From positions 503,559 to 567,558 of the forward strand of contig NZ_JACVXC010000002.1 in the NCBI RefSeq assembly GCF_014596935.1: DNA of 64,000 nucleotides, written 5' to 3'. The DNA comes from Aestuariibaculum suncheonense. GTDB taxonomy: Bacteria; Bacteroidota; Bacteroidia; Flavobacteriales; Flavobacteriaceae. The notes below the pieces were generated by a model. It saw only the letters and a list, made by a program, of their open reading frames with translations. It made no database searches and was not told the origin of the DNA. Below, one piece after another: positions 45,004 through 57,076 of this stretch. Numbering within the stretch: the first letter of the stretch is position 1; every line of letters begins with the position of its first letter. Made by a program: the position numbers and the translations under genes.

Positions 45004-46224
45004 TTAATCAACCACACCCCCTGTTGAACCTGTTTCACATGGGGTTAATTGGTATATAAAATCGGGGGTTAAACCCGCTTCTTTTCGGTGGGACACGTAC
45101 AGAATAGCCGTTTCGGTTTCTGAAGCAATTTTATTAATAAGTTGGGTAAACAAGCGCACATCGGCATCATCTAAACCATTAGTTGGTTCATCTAAAATAA
45201 GTAATGGCGGATGCTTTACCATGGCTCTGGCAATCAACACCAGACTTTGATAACCTTTAGATAGTGATAAAAAATCCTGCTTTCTGATATCGAACATATC
45301 TAAAACGCGCAACCAATGTTGTGCTATTTTAATCTGCTCGTTCGTTGGCGTTTTATACAATCCGATAGTATCAAAAAAGCCGGAAACAATCATATTTCCA
45401 ATGGAATCTAATCGTGTAAATCCACGTAACATATCTGATGAAAAATAGCCGATTTTCTGCTTAATCTCCCAAACACTCTCTCCACTACCCTTCTTAACTC
45501 CAAAGAGTACAATATCCTGACCAAAAGCCTTTGGATTATCGCCAAAAATCATGCTAAGAATTGTACTTTTTCCAGAACCGTTTGGCCCCATGAGTTGCCA
45601 GAATTCACCCTTTTTGATTTCCCAATCGATTTTATCGAGAATGTGTCGCGCTCTGTAGTTAACCGAAACCTTAGTGAATTTTACAATGGGATTGATTTCT
45701 TCTGAAACAGGTCGATAAGCCTTTGGCAATTCTTCTACAAAAATTTCTTGATTGTTTTCAGCTTTATACTCGGTATTAAATTCAACAAACTTATCCCCTT
45801 CAAAATGATAAATTTGTTCAATAAACGGTAGAATATCTTCTTTACGCTTGGTAATTTGTAGAATTCTAACCTGATTACTTACCTTATCTAGCTTCCGAGC
45901 GATTTCTGCCTGAGCTTCAATATCTAAATTCCCAAATACATTATCAACAATAATGGATTCGGTATTTTGAGATATGATATGATTTAAAAGTGCTCTTTTC
46001 CGTTCACCTTGTGATGAATTCCCCAAAGCATTCCCAGTTGGTGTTACCACTGGACAAGTGCCGTGAATACGCTCTTCCTGAATTAACTTATTAATAGTTA
46101 TTTCTGAAAATAGTGCCGACTTAGATTTTGAAAAGCCACTTACAATAGTTCCATTTTGAATACGATCAATAAGGTCTTGTTTACGATCTTTATTAGAGAT
46201 ATAAATCGCAATATGAGTATTCAA
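45004..46224 (-). CDS. Soluble two-domain ABC ATPase (ModF-like) with a degenerate first domain
   Basis: The 406-residue cytosolic protein starts at a TTG. The C-terminal ABC domain (about 180-390) is complete: Walker A G-P-N-G-S-G-K-S-T at 213-221, LSLSKGYQS as signature (about 319-327), Walker B LLILDEPTNGLD at 341-352 and the switch His in VSHRKE. The N-terminal domain (about 1-150) keeps a signature-like SSQGERKRA and a Walker B-like SIIVDNVFGNLD, with Asn for the catalytic Glu, but has no proper P-loop (GFSKSKSAL). No membrane segment or permease is nearby. The order of domains recalls ModF/PhnK-type or ABC-F like proteins. It is 10 bases after the sugar kinase. Confidence 0.85.
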   Translation of the reverse strand: MNTHIAIYISNKDRKQDLIDRIQNGTIVSGFSKSKSALFSEITINKLIQEERIHGTCPVVTPTGNALGNSSQGERKRALLNHIISQNTESIIVDNVFGNLDIEAQAEIARKLDKVSNQVRILQITKRKEDILPFIEQIYHFEGDKFVEFNTEYKAENNQEIFVEELPKAYRPVSEEINPIVKFTKVSVNYRARHILDKIDWEIKKGEFWQLMGPNGSGKSTILSMIFGDNPKAFGQDIVLFGVKKGSGESVWEIKQKIGYFSSDMLRGFTRLDSIGNMIVSGFFDTIGLYKTPTNEQIKIAQHWLRVLDMFDIRKQDFLSLSKGYQSLVLIARAMVKHPPLLILDEPTNGLDDADVRLFTQLINKIASETETAILYVSHRKEAGLTPDFIYQLTPCETGSTGGVVD

Positions 46225-46234
46225 AAGACTATGC

Positions 46235-47098
46235 TTATTTTAGATTCTTAACATGAAAATCTACTAAACCTTCAATTGGTCTGCGCTCGAAGTTACCTAC
46301 TTTAAAGCCCATCTCTTCGGCTACCTGTATAATTTCTTCTTTGGCAAAATAAGCAATAGACCCAGCAAAATGTACCGGTACAGTCTTTAATTCTTCTGCA
46401 TATTGGAAAATCATAGTTTCGACAAATAGACGAATCCCTTTTTTAATCAATTCCACACAATACTCCGAATCTTTATTTAAGAACATGAATTCAGCAAAGT
46501 GCGCCAAATATGCATTCGGATTTGGCTTTTTATAAAGGTTGTATTTAATATAATCGGTATCCATGTTGTACTTACTTTCGAAAGCCACACGAATATTTTC
46601 AGGCATGTTATTGAAGTAGTAATCTCTGATTAACTGGCGTCCAAAATAGTTTCCGGAAGCATCATCCATAATGATATACCCTAAAGAATTAACAGTTTGA
46701 TGCAATACTTTACCGTCGTAATAACTACAGTTAGATCCGGTACCTAAAATACATACAACAGCAGCCTCAGTTTGAGTATTAATGGTAGAAAACACAGCTG
46801 CCATGGTATCTTCATGCACATGCACTTCTGCATTTACAAACACTTCCTGTAACACCCCTTTGACTATATTTTGTGGTTTTTCGGTACCACAGCCGGCACC
46901 ATAGAAAAATATATGAGACACAATTTTCCTATTGGCTTTTAAGTCCTCATGACCTTTAATAATCTTTTTTATTTTCTTATCGGATATAATTTCTGGATTA
47001 AGACCTTTTGTACGCATCTTTTCCAGCATTTTATTACCTTTTCTATCTACTGCTATCCAGTCTGACTTTGTAGAGCCACTATCAACAATTAAAATCAT
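46235..47098 (-). CDS. BadF/BadG/BcrA-type ATPase, N-acetylglucosamine kinase-like
   Basis: The 287-residue protein is in the ASKHA fold: LIVDSGSTKSDWI at 3-15, the HVHEDTMAAV and CILGTGSNC phosphate loop, GYIIMDDASGNYFGRQL and a late adenosine segment VHFAGSIAYF. The family covers N-acetylglucosamine kinases and 2-hydroxyacyl-CoA dehydratase activators. The activators have a Fe-S cysteine pair that is not present here, so sugar kinase is the better reading. It lies 90 bases after gap, from which it is separated by a terminator, and it is followed closely by the ABC gene. Confidence 0.83.
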   Translation of the reverse strand: MILIVDSGSTKSDWIAVDRKGNKMLEKMRTKGLNPEIISDKKIKKIIKGHEDLKANRKIVSHIFFYGAGCGTEKPQNIVKGVLQEVFVNAEVHVHEDTMAAVFSTINTQTEAAVVCILGTGSNCSYYDGKVLHQTVNSLGYIIMDDASGNYFGRQLIRDYYFNNMPENIRVAFESKYNMDTDYIKYNLYKKPNPNAYLAHFAEFMFLNKDSEYCVELIKKGIRLFVETMIFQYAEELKTVPVHFAGSIAYFAKEEIIQVAEEMGFKVGNFERRPIEGLVDFHVKNLK

Positions 47099-47108
47099 GA
47101 GTTTTTAA

Positions 47109-47159
47109 ATAAAAAACTCCACAGACCGTTGTGTTTTGTTTACAATAACCTGTGGAGTT
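47109..47159 (-). terminator. Terminator after gap
   Basis: Arms AACTCCACAG (47115-47124) and CTGTGGAGTT (47150-47159) form a perfect 10-bp stem. Read on the minus strand it ends in a run of T residues (47114-47109). The 25-base loop can pair further inside. It lies between gap and the sugar kinase gene. Confidence 0.75.
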
Positions 47160-47188
47160 GTTAATACTATTATAATATACTTATTAAA

Positions 47189-49194
<2,006 letters not shown>

Positions 49195-49359
49195 AAATTG
49201 ATTAGTATATGAGAGTAAAATTAGTAAAGAAAAACCATATATCTATGGCATTTATTGCATTTTAATGAGCCTTTTAAAACTATAACGTTTTAGTTAATAA
49301 AAAAAACAATTAAAAGCTGAAAAAATGTGATTTCCGAAATGTAAAAAGGTGATTTGTTT

Positions 49360-52300
49360 CTACTTAGAACTTTTTAAACGAATAAATTCTGGAATAGCGC
49401 TTTCCTCCTGTTCTTCTGTATTTTCAATTAGCACAGGATCTGGTTTTTCTGATTTTTTAAACAAACTCTGAATCAATTCTTTGAAGGTATCAAAATCAAC
49501 ACTGTAAGACACTCCCACACCTTGGGTATACCCTATGGCTTCACCAAAATTACGAATGCTATTCTCCCTGTTGAAAACTGTAGCCGTTAAAGTGCCGTCT
49601 TCGTTCAACAGAAAGTCAATTTCAACATCTCCCGCAATCACAGTTTCAGTAGCTCCAGCTCCTCCTACCGGCACTCCAACCTTACCGTTAATCAAAACGC
49701 GATCAGTGATTTTAGTTTGAAGGGTCACACCAAAACGATCGCCGGTTTGATAGTCGGGTCTGTTTGAACCCGCTTCGTAATTTAAGCCGACGTTTAATTT
49801 GCTATCTCCAGAGGTAAATATACCATTAATAATACCATTAAGTCGATCTGCTATGGTTCCTGAGAAGTTCAGTTCGCTTAATCCTCTTGAGAATGACCCT
49901 GTGGAAATCAAATATAAAGCCTGATTTTGTCTGTCGTCTGACGATTCCAAACTATACTGAAGCTCTGATCTGATAGTAGAATTCACATTAGGAAACTTAA
50001 AACTAAACTCCGGATTAGGTTGTTCCAGATCTCCGGTTAAATCGATATACAATTCTACCGGAATACTTCTGTTAATAGGGTTTTCTAATAATGGTGACGG
50101 ATTCGTTTGTTCTTTTAATACCGCCTGCATATTAATTTGCGCCTTTAGCGGATCGCCTTCCCAGGCAATAGTTCCACCAGGTTGCACATTGAATTCCTTT
50201 TGAATTAATCCACCGTAAGCAAAATTATAAACCCCTTCGAATACAGAGAAATCTCCAAACATATTAAATTTTCCATTGGTATTGATTTCCACCAGTAAAC
50301 CACCACTACCACGCCCCTTGAGCGAGTGTCCTGAGTTCTTGTCTATAATAATTTCCAACTCGGCATCTTGAGTAACGTCTAAATCAAAATCCAATTCCAA
50401 ACCTTCAATTTCATTAAAAATAAGATCTTTTCCATTGCGTCGTGCTTCTTTTTCTTCTTTAGTAATAAAATGGATGTATGTGTTGTCACCAAAAGACTCG
50501 GTATCGCTTAACGGAATTTTAAACACCGTTCCCGGTTTGGTTTCACCTAAAACGCTTATCACAAGTTGCTCTGTTGGTCCTTTTAACGTGGCATATCCGC
50601 CCATAAATCCAGTACCATAATATAAAGCATCTTCCGTTTCTTTAGTGTCTAAGACCAATAAATTAGGGGTTCGTATATCTAAATCTAAACTCCAGTTAGA
50701 AAAATTCACATGACTTATCGAACCGTTTAGTTGGCCTTTGGAATTGTATTTACTATCTGAAATTTGAATTTTATTAAACATGAACGTCTGATCGGTTAAT
50801 GAAACCGACGAGTTTTGGGCAAAATTGTAATCAACATTTAAATATGGAATTCCTAAACCGGCATCATTCAGTTTTAAATCTCCATTGATATCGGGTTTAT
50901 TTAAATTACCCACCACGTGTACAACACCCGTTACCAGTCCCCGAATATTAGACAGAACATCTTGTAGTAACGGATTTAAAGGCTGTAAATTAAAATCGGT
51001 AAACTCTAAATTCACATCAATACTCGACTGCTCTCCCAAAGCATTAATATCACCTACCGCTCTAAACGACTTTTTCTCATCGTCTTTTATTGAAATATCA
51101 ACGTTATAATTTGTCAGATTTTCATTTCCTGTAATTGAAGCATCAAACGACCCTAAATCGAATCGGTTTACTTTAAAATCTTCAATAACAATGGTGGAAT
51201 TTGGCAAGTAACTTCCGTTTTGCTGCAAAATATCGAGTTTTCCATTCACGCGACCTTCCAGAGATAAACTATCAATATCGGGCACAATTTTAGATAAACT
51301 TACATTCTTAAAATCTAACTTTATATCCTTTTGCGTCGAGTCTTTAATCATACCCGACAGTTTCACTTCTTCACTTCCATGACTTATAACAAACTTATCG
51401 ATATCGAATGCTGAAGATGCCTTATCAAACGACACTTTATTATTATGGTCATTCTCCTCGTTTATATACCAGGTGTAATCTTTTATAGTGAAATCGGACT
51501 TTTTAAATCCTATTACCGATTTATTCTCTTCGTTAATGGTGTGATAAAAACTTAAATTAAAAATGTCTTTATTACGCTTACCACCCTGAAACTCGGTACG
51601 CATAAACAACGTATCGTTTACTGTTACGTTAATCAAACTGAACTTTGAAACGTCGTAATATTTAGTATTTAAACTGTCGGCTTCTACATAAGCATTAAAA
51701 AGCGGATTACTATTATCAACCTGCAACTCGATATTATTGGCAAAATAGTCCAGTAATTTTATTTCAGGTGATCTAAAAGTTAATCTAAATTGACTCTCAT
51801 CACTTTCTACCCGACCTCTAATAAATGTATTTTTCCCCAATTCAACTTCGGGATAAAACACCTCAACAATCTTATTGTATATTTTAAAACTGAAGTCAAT
51901 ACTTTGATCGGTAGACACTTTATAGGGTTCGTAATTAGTATAAATGTAACCCAGCGAATTTTGAAATAATTTCTTTAAGTCTTTAAATTTGAAGTTTCCT
52001 TTTAGTTCGCCTTCAACAATGTCGGGAGAGTTAATTCCGATGTAACGCATGTTATTTTCAAAGCGTGAAAAAACTTCAAACTTGTCAAATCTATAAGTAT
52101 CGTTTTGATTTCTGTAAGACGTGTTTTCGAATACCACCCGACCATAAGCATCATCGTAACTACTAGCATTCATATTCATTTTAACCTCACTTCTAAAAAT
52201 TGAAATGCTATCCTTTTTTATAAAGTTCAGAACATTTAAATTCGCATAACCTACATTGGCTACGAAATCGTACTTACTCACTTTATCAGAGAAATCTACT

Positions 52301-53751
52301 AACCCTAAGAAATTCAGTTTTAAATTCTTATCCGTTGAAATTAAATTTCCATCGAAAATTTTATTTCTAACATTTCCAGCCACCTTAATACCGTGATAAT
52401 TATAGCCGTTGTAAAACACCTCAAATACATCTCCCTTCACTTGAGTATTAATAGTTTCGGAAACAAAACCTTTACCTTTCACATCAAAGTTTAATGACGC
52501 TTCGCCTATATCTTCTGATTCCAAAAAGGTTCCGAAATCGAATTTTTCAAAAATGATATTCCCTTTATAGGAAGCATTATCAATATCATTAATCTTAGTG
52601 ATTTCCAAATCGGAATCCACGAAACCAAGATCGGTATCAATTTTAACATCGGCCACAACTGTTGAAGCCGTAACCTGTGTATTTCCTGTAATTCGGAATT
52701 GCCCCAAGCGATCTAAGGTCGACGGAATCGATTTCCCTAAAACATTCGGCAATAAGGCTTTTAAATCATTATAGGTTGATGTTAAATTAGACAAATACGC
52801 GTTCATGGAGAAATCACCCTCGGCTGTACTAAAAAGGTTTTTAAAATTTATATTTCCATAAATTCGGGTATTTCTACTCGTATTTAGCCGTAAATTTTTC
52901 GTTTGTAAATCATTTAAAGTTCCTGATAAGTTGACACTAAAACGTGCCTCTTGCCCTGTGCCAAACTCATCGTAAAAGGTGTTTAACTCATCTAAAAGTA
53001 ACGAAGAGTCTTCAAAACTCGCGGTGATTAAAACTTTATCGGTAAAATACTGAAGATCTTCTCGTAAATATTCGAATTTCAAATCCCCTTTTAATCTCGA
53101 ATTAGGTGTTTTAACATCCAGATTCGCAAACGTCATATCAGACAGTGTATAGGCAAAATTCGTACTCAAATTTTTCACTGACACGCCACGACTATCAATA
53201 AAATTAAGGGTGTTAATACGCGTACTAACATCACTTCCGTTAATTAAAAAGTTAGTTGCGTTAATATTTAAATTATAAAATTCAACTAGTTTAGTCGTTT
53301 CTTTATTCTCATCTAAAAGTCTGAAAACAGCATCGTAAATAGAGACATCACTGGACGACATTAAAAAACTACTTTTTTCACTTCTTGGGTTGTCGTCTTC
53401 AAATTTATTTACAAAGACATCTAAATTGGTTTCTGTGGCATCTTTATAGGTTACGATATTAAACACCAAACCTTCTAAATCAATATCGCCAAAAACCAGT
53501 TTTCCTTCATATAAATTTTTAAAACTTACAATAGAAGTATTCAACTCAGAAACACTAATTAAAGTATCCTGCTTATAATCCTGAATATAAATATCTTTTA
53601 ACTCAATATCGCCATTAAGCTGCATACTTACCCGGTCGATATTAATATTGGTTTTAAACTCCTCGTTAAGTGTTTTTGTAGCATAATTCCCCAGCTGAGT
53701 TTGCACAAAAGGAATTGTTAACACCAATACCAAAATGATGAACATCAGCAC
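49360..53751 (-). CDS. tamB: TamB-like translocation/assembly module protein (AsmA-like)
   Basis: The 1463-residue protein has an N-terminal membrane segment and over 1300 residues of repeating beta-strand (a lipid-transport groove), ending in the DUF490/TamB domain at about 1080-1450 (GDFSVFEGVYNFAYGG, GTIAWEGDPLKAQINM, GVGVSYSVDFD). TamB spans the periplasm and helps outer-membrane lipid and protein assembly. The start is uncertain: the longest reading begins with a GTG at 53751, but the frame stays open for 17 more codons with a basic-hydrophobic stretch (KKVLKIILKLLALF) and no ordinary start codon. tsaD is divergent 254 bases away. Confidence 0.9.
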   Translation of the reverse strand: MLMFIILVLVLTIPFVQTQLGNYATKTLNEEFKTNINIDRVSMQLNGDIELKDIYIQDYKQDTLISVSELNTSIVSFKNLYEGKLVFGDIDLEGLVFNIVTYKDATETNLDVFVNKFEDDNPRSEKSSFLMSSSDVSIYDAVFRLLDENKETTKLVEFYNLNINATNFLINGSDVSTRINTLNFIDSRGVSVKNLSTNFAYTLSDMTFANLDVKTPNSRLKGDLKFEYLREDLQYFTDKVLITASFEDSSLLLDELNTFYDEFGTGQEARFSVNLSGTLNDLQTKNLRLNTSRNTRIYGNINFKNLFSTAEGDFSMNAYLSNLTSTYNDLKALLPNVLGKSIPSTLDRLGQFRITGNTQVTASTVVADVKIDTDLGFVDSDLEITKINDIDNASYKGNIIFEKFDFGTFLESEDIGEASLNFDVKGKGFVSETINTQVKGDVFEVFYNGYNYHGIKVAGNVRNKIFDGNLISTDKNLKLNFLGLVDFSDKVSKYDFVANVGYANLNVLNFIKKDSISIFRSEVKMNMNASSYDDAYGRVVFENTSYRNQNDTYRFDKFEVFSRFENNMRYIGINSPDIVEGELKGNFKFKDLKKLFQNSLGYIYTNYEPYKVSTDQSIDFSFKIYNKIVEVFYPEVELGKNTFIRGRVESDESQFRLTFRSPEIKLLDYFANNIELQVDNSNPLFNAYVEADSLNTKYYDVSKFSLINVTVNDTLFMRTEFQGGKRNKDIFNLSFYHTINEENKSVIGFKKSDFTIKDYTWYINEENDHNNKVSFDKASSAFDIDKFVISHGSEEVKLSGMIKDSTQKDIKLDFKNVSLSKIVPDIDSLSLEGRVNGKLDILQQNGSYLPNSTIVIEDFKVNRFDLGSFDASITGNENLTNYNVDISIKDDEKKSFRAVGDINALGEQSSIDVNLEFTDFNLQPLNPLLQDVLSNIRGLVTGVVHVVGNLNKPDINGDLKLNDAGLGIPYLNVDYNFAQNSSVSLTDQTFMFNKIQISDSKYNSKGQLNGSISHVNFSNWSLDLDIRTPNLLVLDTKETEDALYYGTGFMGGYATLKGPTEQLVISVLGETKPGTVFKIPLSDTESFGDNTYIHFITKEEKEARRNGKDLIFNEIEGLELDFDLDVTQDAELEIIIDKNSGHSLKGRGSGGLLVEINTNGKFNMFGDFSVFEGVYNFAYGGLIQKEFNVQPGGTIAWEGDPLKAQINMQAVLKEQTNPSPLLENPINRSIPVELYIDLTGDLEQPNPEFSFKFPNVNSTIRSELQYSLESSDDRQNQALYLISTGSFSRGLSELNFSGTIADRLNGIINGIFTSGDSKLNVGLNYEAGSNRPDYQTGDRFGVTLQTKITDRVLINGKVGVPVGGAGATETVIAGDVEIDFLLNEDGTLTATVFNRENSIRNFGEAIGYTQGVGVSYSVDFDTFKELIQSLFKKSEKPDPVLIENTEEQEESAIPEFIRLKSSK

Positions 53752-53921
53752 AAATAGCGCTAAAAGCTTTAGTATTATTTTGAGGACTTTTTTGATATGC
53801 CGTTAAATTAAAATTCTGAAAAAAATAAGATTCTGTTTATCGTTTACAGGCTTAAGCTTCTTTCGAATCTTAAGCAAACCACATTCACCATTTTTACATT
53901 TCTATTAATAAAATAATTAAG

Positions 53922-53929
53922 TAGTTTTG
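53922..53929 (+). promoter_or_regulatory. Predicted tsaD promoter -7 element
   Basis: TAGTTTTG fully matches TAnnTTTG, giving a leader of about 70 bases before the ATG at 54006. No TTG is visible at the -33 distance. The rest of the tamB-tsaD gap shows nothing else clear. Confidence 0.45.
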
Positions 53930-54005
53930 TATTTACGTTGAAAACAATAAAACAGACGGCTTATTGGTTTTCAAAATTAACAATTATTATGCCTAAATCT
54001 TATTA

Positions 54006-55028
54006 ATGGCGACACAAAATATTTACATTCTTGGAATTGAGTCTTCATGTGATGATACAGCTGCGGCTGTAATGCATAACGGACGTATTTTAAGTAACAT
54101 TATTGCAAACCAAAAAATACACGAAGAATACGGTGGTGTGGTGCCGGAACTGGCTTCTAGAGCACACCAACAAAATATTGTTCCTGTGGTACATCAGGCC
54201 TTAAAGAAAGCCGGAATTACCAAAGAACAACTAAACGCTATTGCCTTTACGAAAGGTCCAGGTTTAATGGGATCCTTATTAGTAGGCACCTCGTTTGCAA
54301 AATCTCTGGCTTACGGTTTAGATATTCCGTTAATCGATGTGAACCACATGCAAGGTCATATTCTGGCACATTATATTGATGAAGACGGATTTGAAAAACC
54401 ACCTTTTCCGTTTTTAGCAATGACCATCTCTGGAGGTCATACCCAGATTGTACGATGCGATAGTTATTTTGATATGACGGTAATTGGCGAAACTATTGAT
54501 GATGCCGTTGGCGAAGCTTTCGATAAAAGCGGAAAAATTCTAGGTTTAGGCTACCCAGCCGGGCCTGAAATTGATAAACGTGCCAAATTAGGAAATCCGA
54601 AAGCCTTTAAATTCACTAAACCTAAGGTTGACGAATTAAACTTCAGTTTCTCTGGATTGAAAACAGCCATTTTGTATTTCATTCAGAATGAAACTAAAAA
54701 CAATCCGAATTTCGTTGAAGAAAACCTGAACGATATTTGCGCATCCATTCAGTATACCATCATTAGCATTTTAATTGACAAGCTAAAACTGGCTTCTAAA
54801 GAAACCGGCATTAAACATATTGCTATTGGTGGCGGTGTATCGGCTAATTCAGGTATTCGTCAGGCTTTAAAAGATGGAGAGAAGAAATTTGGGTGGACCA
54901 CCTACGTTCCTAAATTTGAATTCACTACCGATAATGCCGCAATGATTGCCATTGTTGGTCATTTAAAATATTTAGAACAAGAATTTGCCGACCAAAGTGT
55001 AGCAGCTTCAGCTAGATTAAAAATTTAA
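54006..55028 (+). CDS. tsaD: tRNA N6-adenosine threonylcarbamoyltransferase
   Basis: The 340-residue protein carries the ASKHA fold with ILGIESSCDDTAAAV at the start, the metal ligands in VNHMQGHILAH (HxxxH), AMTISGGHTQIV, GEAFDKSGKILGLGYPAGPEID and the closing GGGVSANSGIR. It transfers threonylcarbamoyl from the TsaC product to A37 of ANN-reading tRNAs, working with TsaB and TsaE, which are not in this window. It starts a plus-strand run including the parvulin and rsmE. Confidence 0.97.
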   Translation: MATQNIYILGIESSCDDTAAAVMHNGRILSNIIANQKIHEEYGGVVPELASRAHQQNIVPVVHQALKKAGITKEQLNAIAFTKGPGLMGSLLVGTSFAKSLAYGLDIPLIDVNHMQGHILAHYIDEDGFEKPPFPFLAMTISGGHTQIVRCDSYFDMTVIGETIDDAVGEAFDKSGKILGLGYPAGPEIDKRAKLGNPKAFKFTKPKVDELNFSFSGLKTAILYFIQNETKNNPNFVEENLNDICASIQYTIISILIDKLKLASKETGIKHIAIGGGVSANSGIRQALKDGEKKFGWTTYVPKFEFTTDNAAMIAIVGHLKYLEQEFADQSVAASARLKI

Positions 55029-55053
55029 GTTTTATAAACCCCAAACAACCTCT

Positions 55054-55692
55054 ATGATTAAAAAACTACTTACCTACAGCTTGTTTTGTTTTACTGTTTC
55101 TGCTTTAGCGCAAACAGCAACCGAAGACGATTTGATTGCCATTGAGAGCACAAAACAAGTGGACTCATTTTTACAAACAAAAAAACACAAAGGCAACAAA
55201 ATCGTTGTTTTTAATGAAGAAAAGCACAAAACTATTTTGGCTAAAGAACTCTTTAGCATGTCTCGAGGTGCTGTAAAAACGAAAGAAAATGAATTTGAAA
55301 AAACCTTTTACAAGGTTCTTGAAAAAAATAAAACACCATATTACCGGGTAAGCTATATTTACTTAGATGGTAACAAACTTTCTGAAAGTGATATTATTAA
55401 TTTACGTTCAGAAATTATTAAAAAGTACAATAACGGTATTCCGTTTTCGTATTTGGCCAAGCAATATTCTATGGATGATTATGCTAAAAAAGGCGGAGAT
55501 TTAGGTTGGTTTACTGAAGGAAAAATGCCCATGATATTTGAAACCGAAGTCATAAACGGAGGTCACGGCTTAGAAGATATTTTCAGCATCGACATACCCG
55601 AAAACAACGCATATTATCTAGTATTACAAACACATGAACCTAAGCATATTGCTGAAATAAAAGTTTTAAAAATTGTTGAAGCTATAAACTAA
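55054..55692 (+). CDS. Secreted parvulin-type peptidylprolyl isomerase
   Basis: The 212-residue protein has a signal peptide (1-20, ending ALAQ). The second half is a parvulin/PpiC domain (about 95-205): YRVSYIYLDG, the KYNNGIPFSYLAKQYSMDDYAKKGGDLGWFTEGKM block, and YLVLQTHE. It probably helps envelope proteins fold. It is 25 bases after tsaD, and its stop overlaps the rsmE start by one base (TAATG), indicating translational coupling. Confidence 0.88.
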   Translation: MIKKLLTYSLFCFTVSALAQTATEDDLIAIESTKQVDSFLQTKKHKGNKIVVFNEEKHKTILAKELFSMSRGAVKTKENEFEKTFYKVLEKNKTPYYRVSYIYLDGNKLSESDIINLRSEIIKKYNNGIPFSYLAKQYSMDDYAKKGGDLGWFTEGKMPMIFETEVINGGHGLEDIFSIDIPENNAYYLVLQTHEPKHIAEIKVLKIVEAIN

Positions 55693-56408
55693 TGCAGTTA
55701 TTTTATAATCCAGACATAACCGAAAATACCACACAATTTTCTTTTGATAAAGAAGAAAGCAAACACATTGTAAAAGTCCTTCGAAAAAGCATTGGAGACA
55801 CCTTGCATATTACTAACGGACTTGGCTGGTTGTTTACTGCCGAAATTACGGTAGCCGATATAAAAAACTGTTTAGTTAACATAACCTCAAAAACGCTACA
55901 ACCAAAGCGCAACTGTAATTTGCATTTGGCTGTAGCGCCTACAAAAATGAATGATCGCTACGAATGGTTTTTAGAAAAAGCCACCGAAATAGGCATTGAA
56001 AGCATTACTCCTGTATTTTGCGACCATAGTGAACGTAAAGTCATTAAAGCTGACCGATTTGAAAAAATCCTACAGTCCGCCATGAAACAATCACTAAGTT
56101 GCTACCTGCCTAAACTTAAGGAAGCCATCTCGTTCAAAGAATTCATTTCTCAGGATTTTGAAGGCCAAAGGTTTATTGCTCATTGTGAAGAAACCGACAA
56201 AAAATCCTTGAAACAGGAATTAAAACCCAACACTAACTTGACTATTTTAATAGGTCCTGAAGGTGATTTTAGTACGAAAGAAATTGAATTGGCTATTGCA
56301 AGTAAATTTATTCCTGTAACTTTGGGTGAAACCCGATTACGAACCGAAACCGCAGCTATTGTAGCTTGTCATAGTGTGGCCTTTGTTAACGAAACCAGCA
56401 ACGGGTAA
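55692..56408 (+). CDS. rsmE: 16S rRNA (uracil1498-N3)-methyltransferase
   Basis: The 238-residue SPOUT enzyme has the N-terminal PUA-like part (HIVKVLRKSIGDTLHITNG), the EWFLEKATEIGIESI helix and the trefoil-knot signature ILIGPEGDFSTKEI and VTLGETRLRTETA. It methylates U1498 of 16S rRNA, near the decoding centre. Its start overlaps the parvulin stop, and the DUF4159 gene follows nine bases later. Confidence 0.95.
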   Translation: MQLFYNPDITENTTQFSFDKEESKHIVKVLRKSIGDTLHITNGLGWLFTAEITVADIKNCLVNITSKTLQPKRNCNLHLAVAPTKMNDRYEWFLEKATEIGIESITPVFCDHSERKVIKADRFEKILQSAMKQSLSCYLPKLKEAISFKEFISQDFEGQRFIAHCEETDKKSLKQELKPNTNLTILIGPEGDFSTKEIELAIASKFIPVTLGETRLRTETAAIVACHSVAFVNETSNG

Positions 56409-56417
56409 TCTAAACTT

Positions 56418-57059
56418 ATGAAACGACTACTACCTATATTTGTATTACTGCTTTCTTTGGTATCATTTGGACAAGAACTCGCATTTTTAAAATATAAAGG
56501 AGGTGGCGACTGGTATGGTAACCCAACATCTTTACCAAATTTAATTGCGTTTTGTAATCAAAATATTAACACGCAAATGAATCCGAAACCACAAACTGTT
56601 GATGTTGATAGTCCGGATTTATTTCAGTTTCCTTTAGTCCACATGACAGGGCATGGTAATGTCTTTTTTAGTGATAATGACGTTGAAAACCTCCGTAATT
56701 ATTTAATCTCTGGAGGTTTTTTACACATCGATGACAATTACGGTATGCAACCTTATATCACGAAAGAACTTAAAAAAGTATTCCCCGATAAGGATTTAGT
56801 AGAATTGCCTGCCAACCACGAGATTTTCAATGTAGCCTTTCCTTTTCCTGATGGTTTACCTAAAATTCATGAGCACGATGGCAAGCGCCCTCAAGCCTTT
56901 GGGTTATTTCATGAAGACCGCTTGATCCTTCTGTTTACTTTTGAAAGCGATTTAGGTGATGGCTGGGAAGATCCTGAAATTCATAACGACCCTGAAAATG
57001 TTAGAGAAAAAGCTCTAAAAATGGGTGCTAATATTGTTAAATATGCTTTTGAACATTAG
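56418..57059 (+). CDS. Secreted DUF4159-domain protein
   Basis: The 213-residue protein has a signal peptide (1-18, ending SFG). The DUF4159 domain fills most of the rest: FLKYKGGGDWYGNP, FPLVHMTGHGNV, the LRNYLISGGFLHIDDNYG block and a late FTFESDLGDGWEDPE. The domain resembles class I glutamine amidotransferase-like folds and has no known catalytic function. It is nine bases after rsmE and just before the small membrane ORF. Confidence 0.87.
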   Translation: MKRLLPIFVLLLSLVSFGQELAFLKYKGGGDWYGNPTSLPNLIAFCNQNINTQMNPKPQTVDVDSPDLFQFPLVHMTGHGNVFFSDNDVENLRNYLISGGFLHIDDNYGMQPYITKELKKVFPDKDLVELPANHEIFNVAFPFPDGLPKIHEHDGKRPQAFGLFHEDRLILLFTFESDLGDGWEDPEIHNDPENVREKALKMGANIVKYAFEH

Positions 57060-57076
57060 AAATTCTAATTATACAA

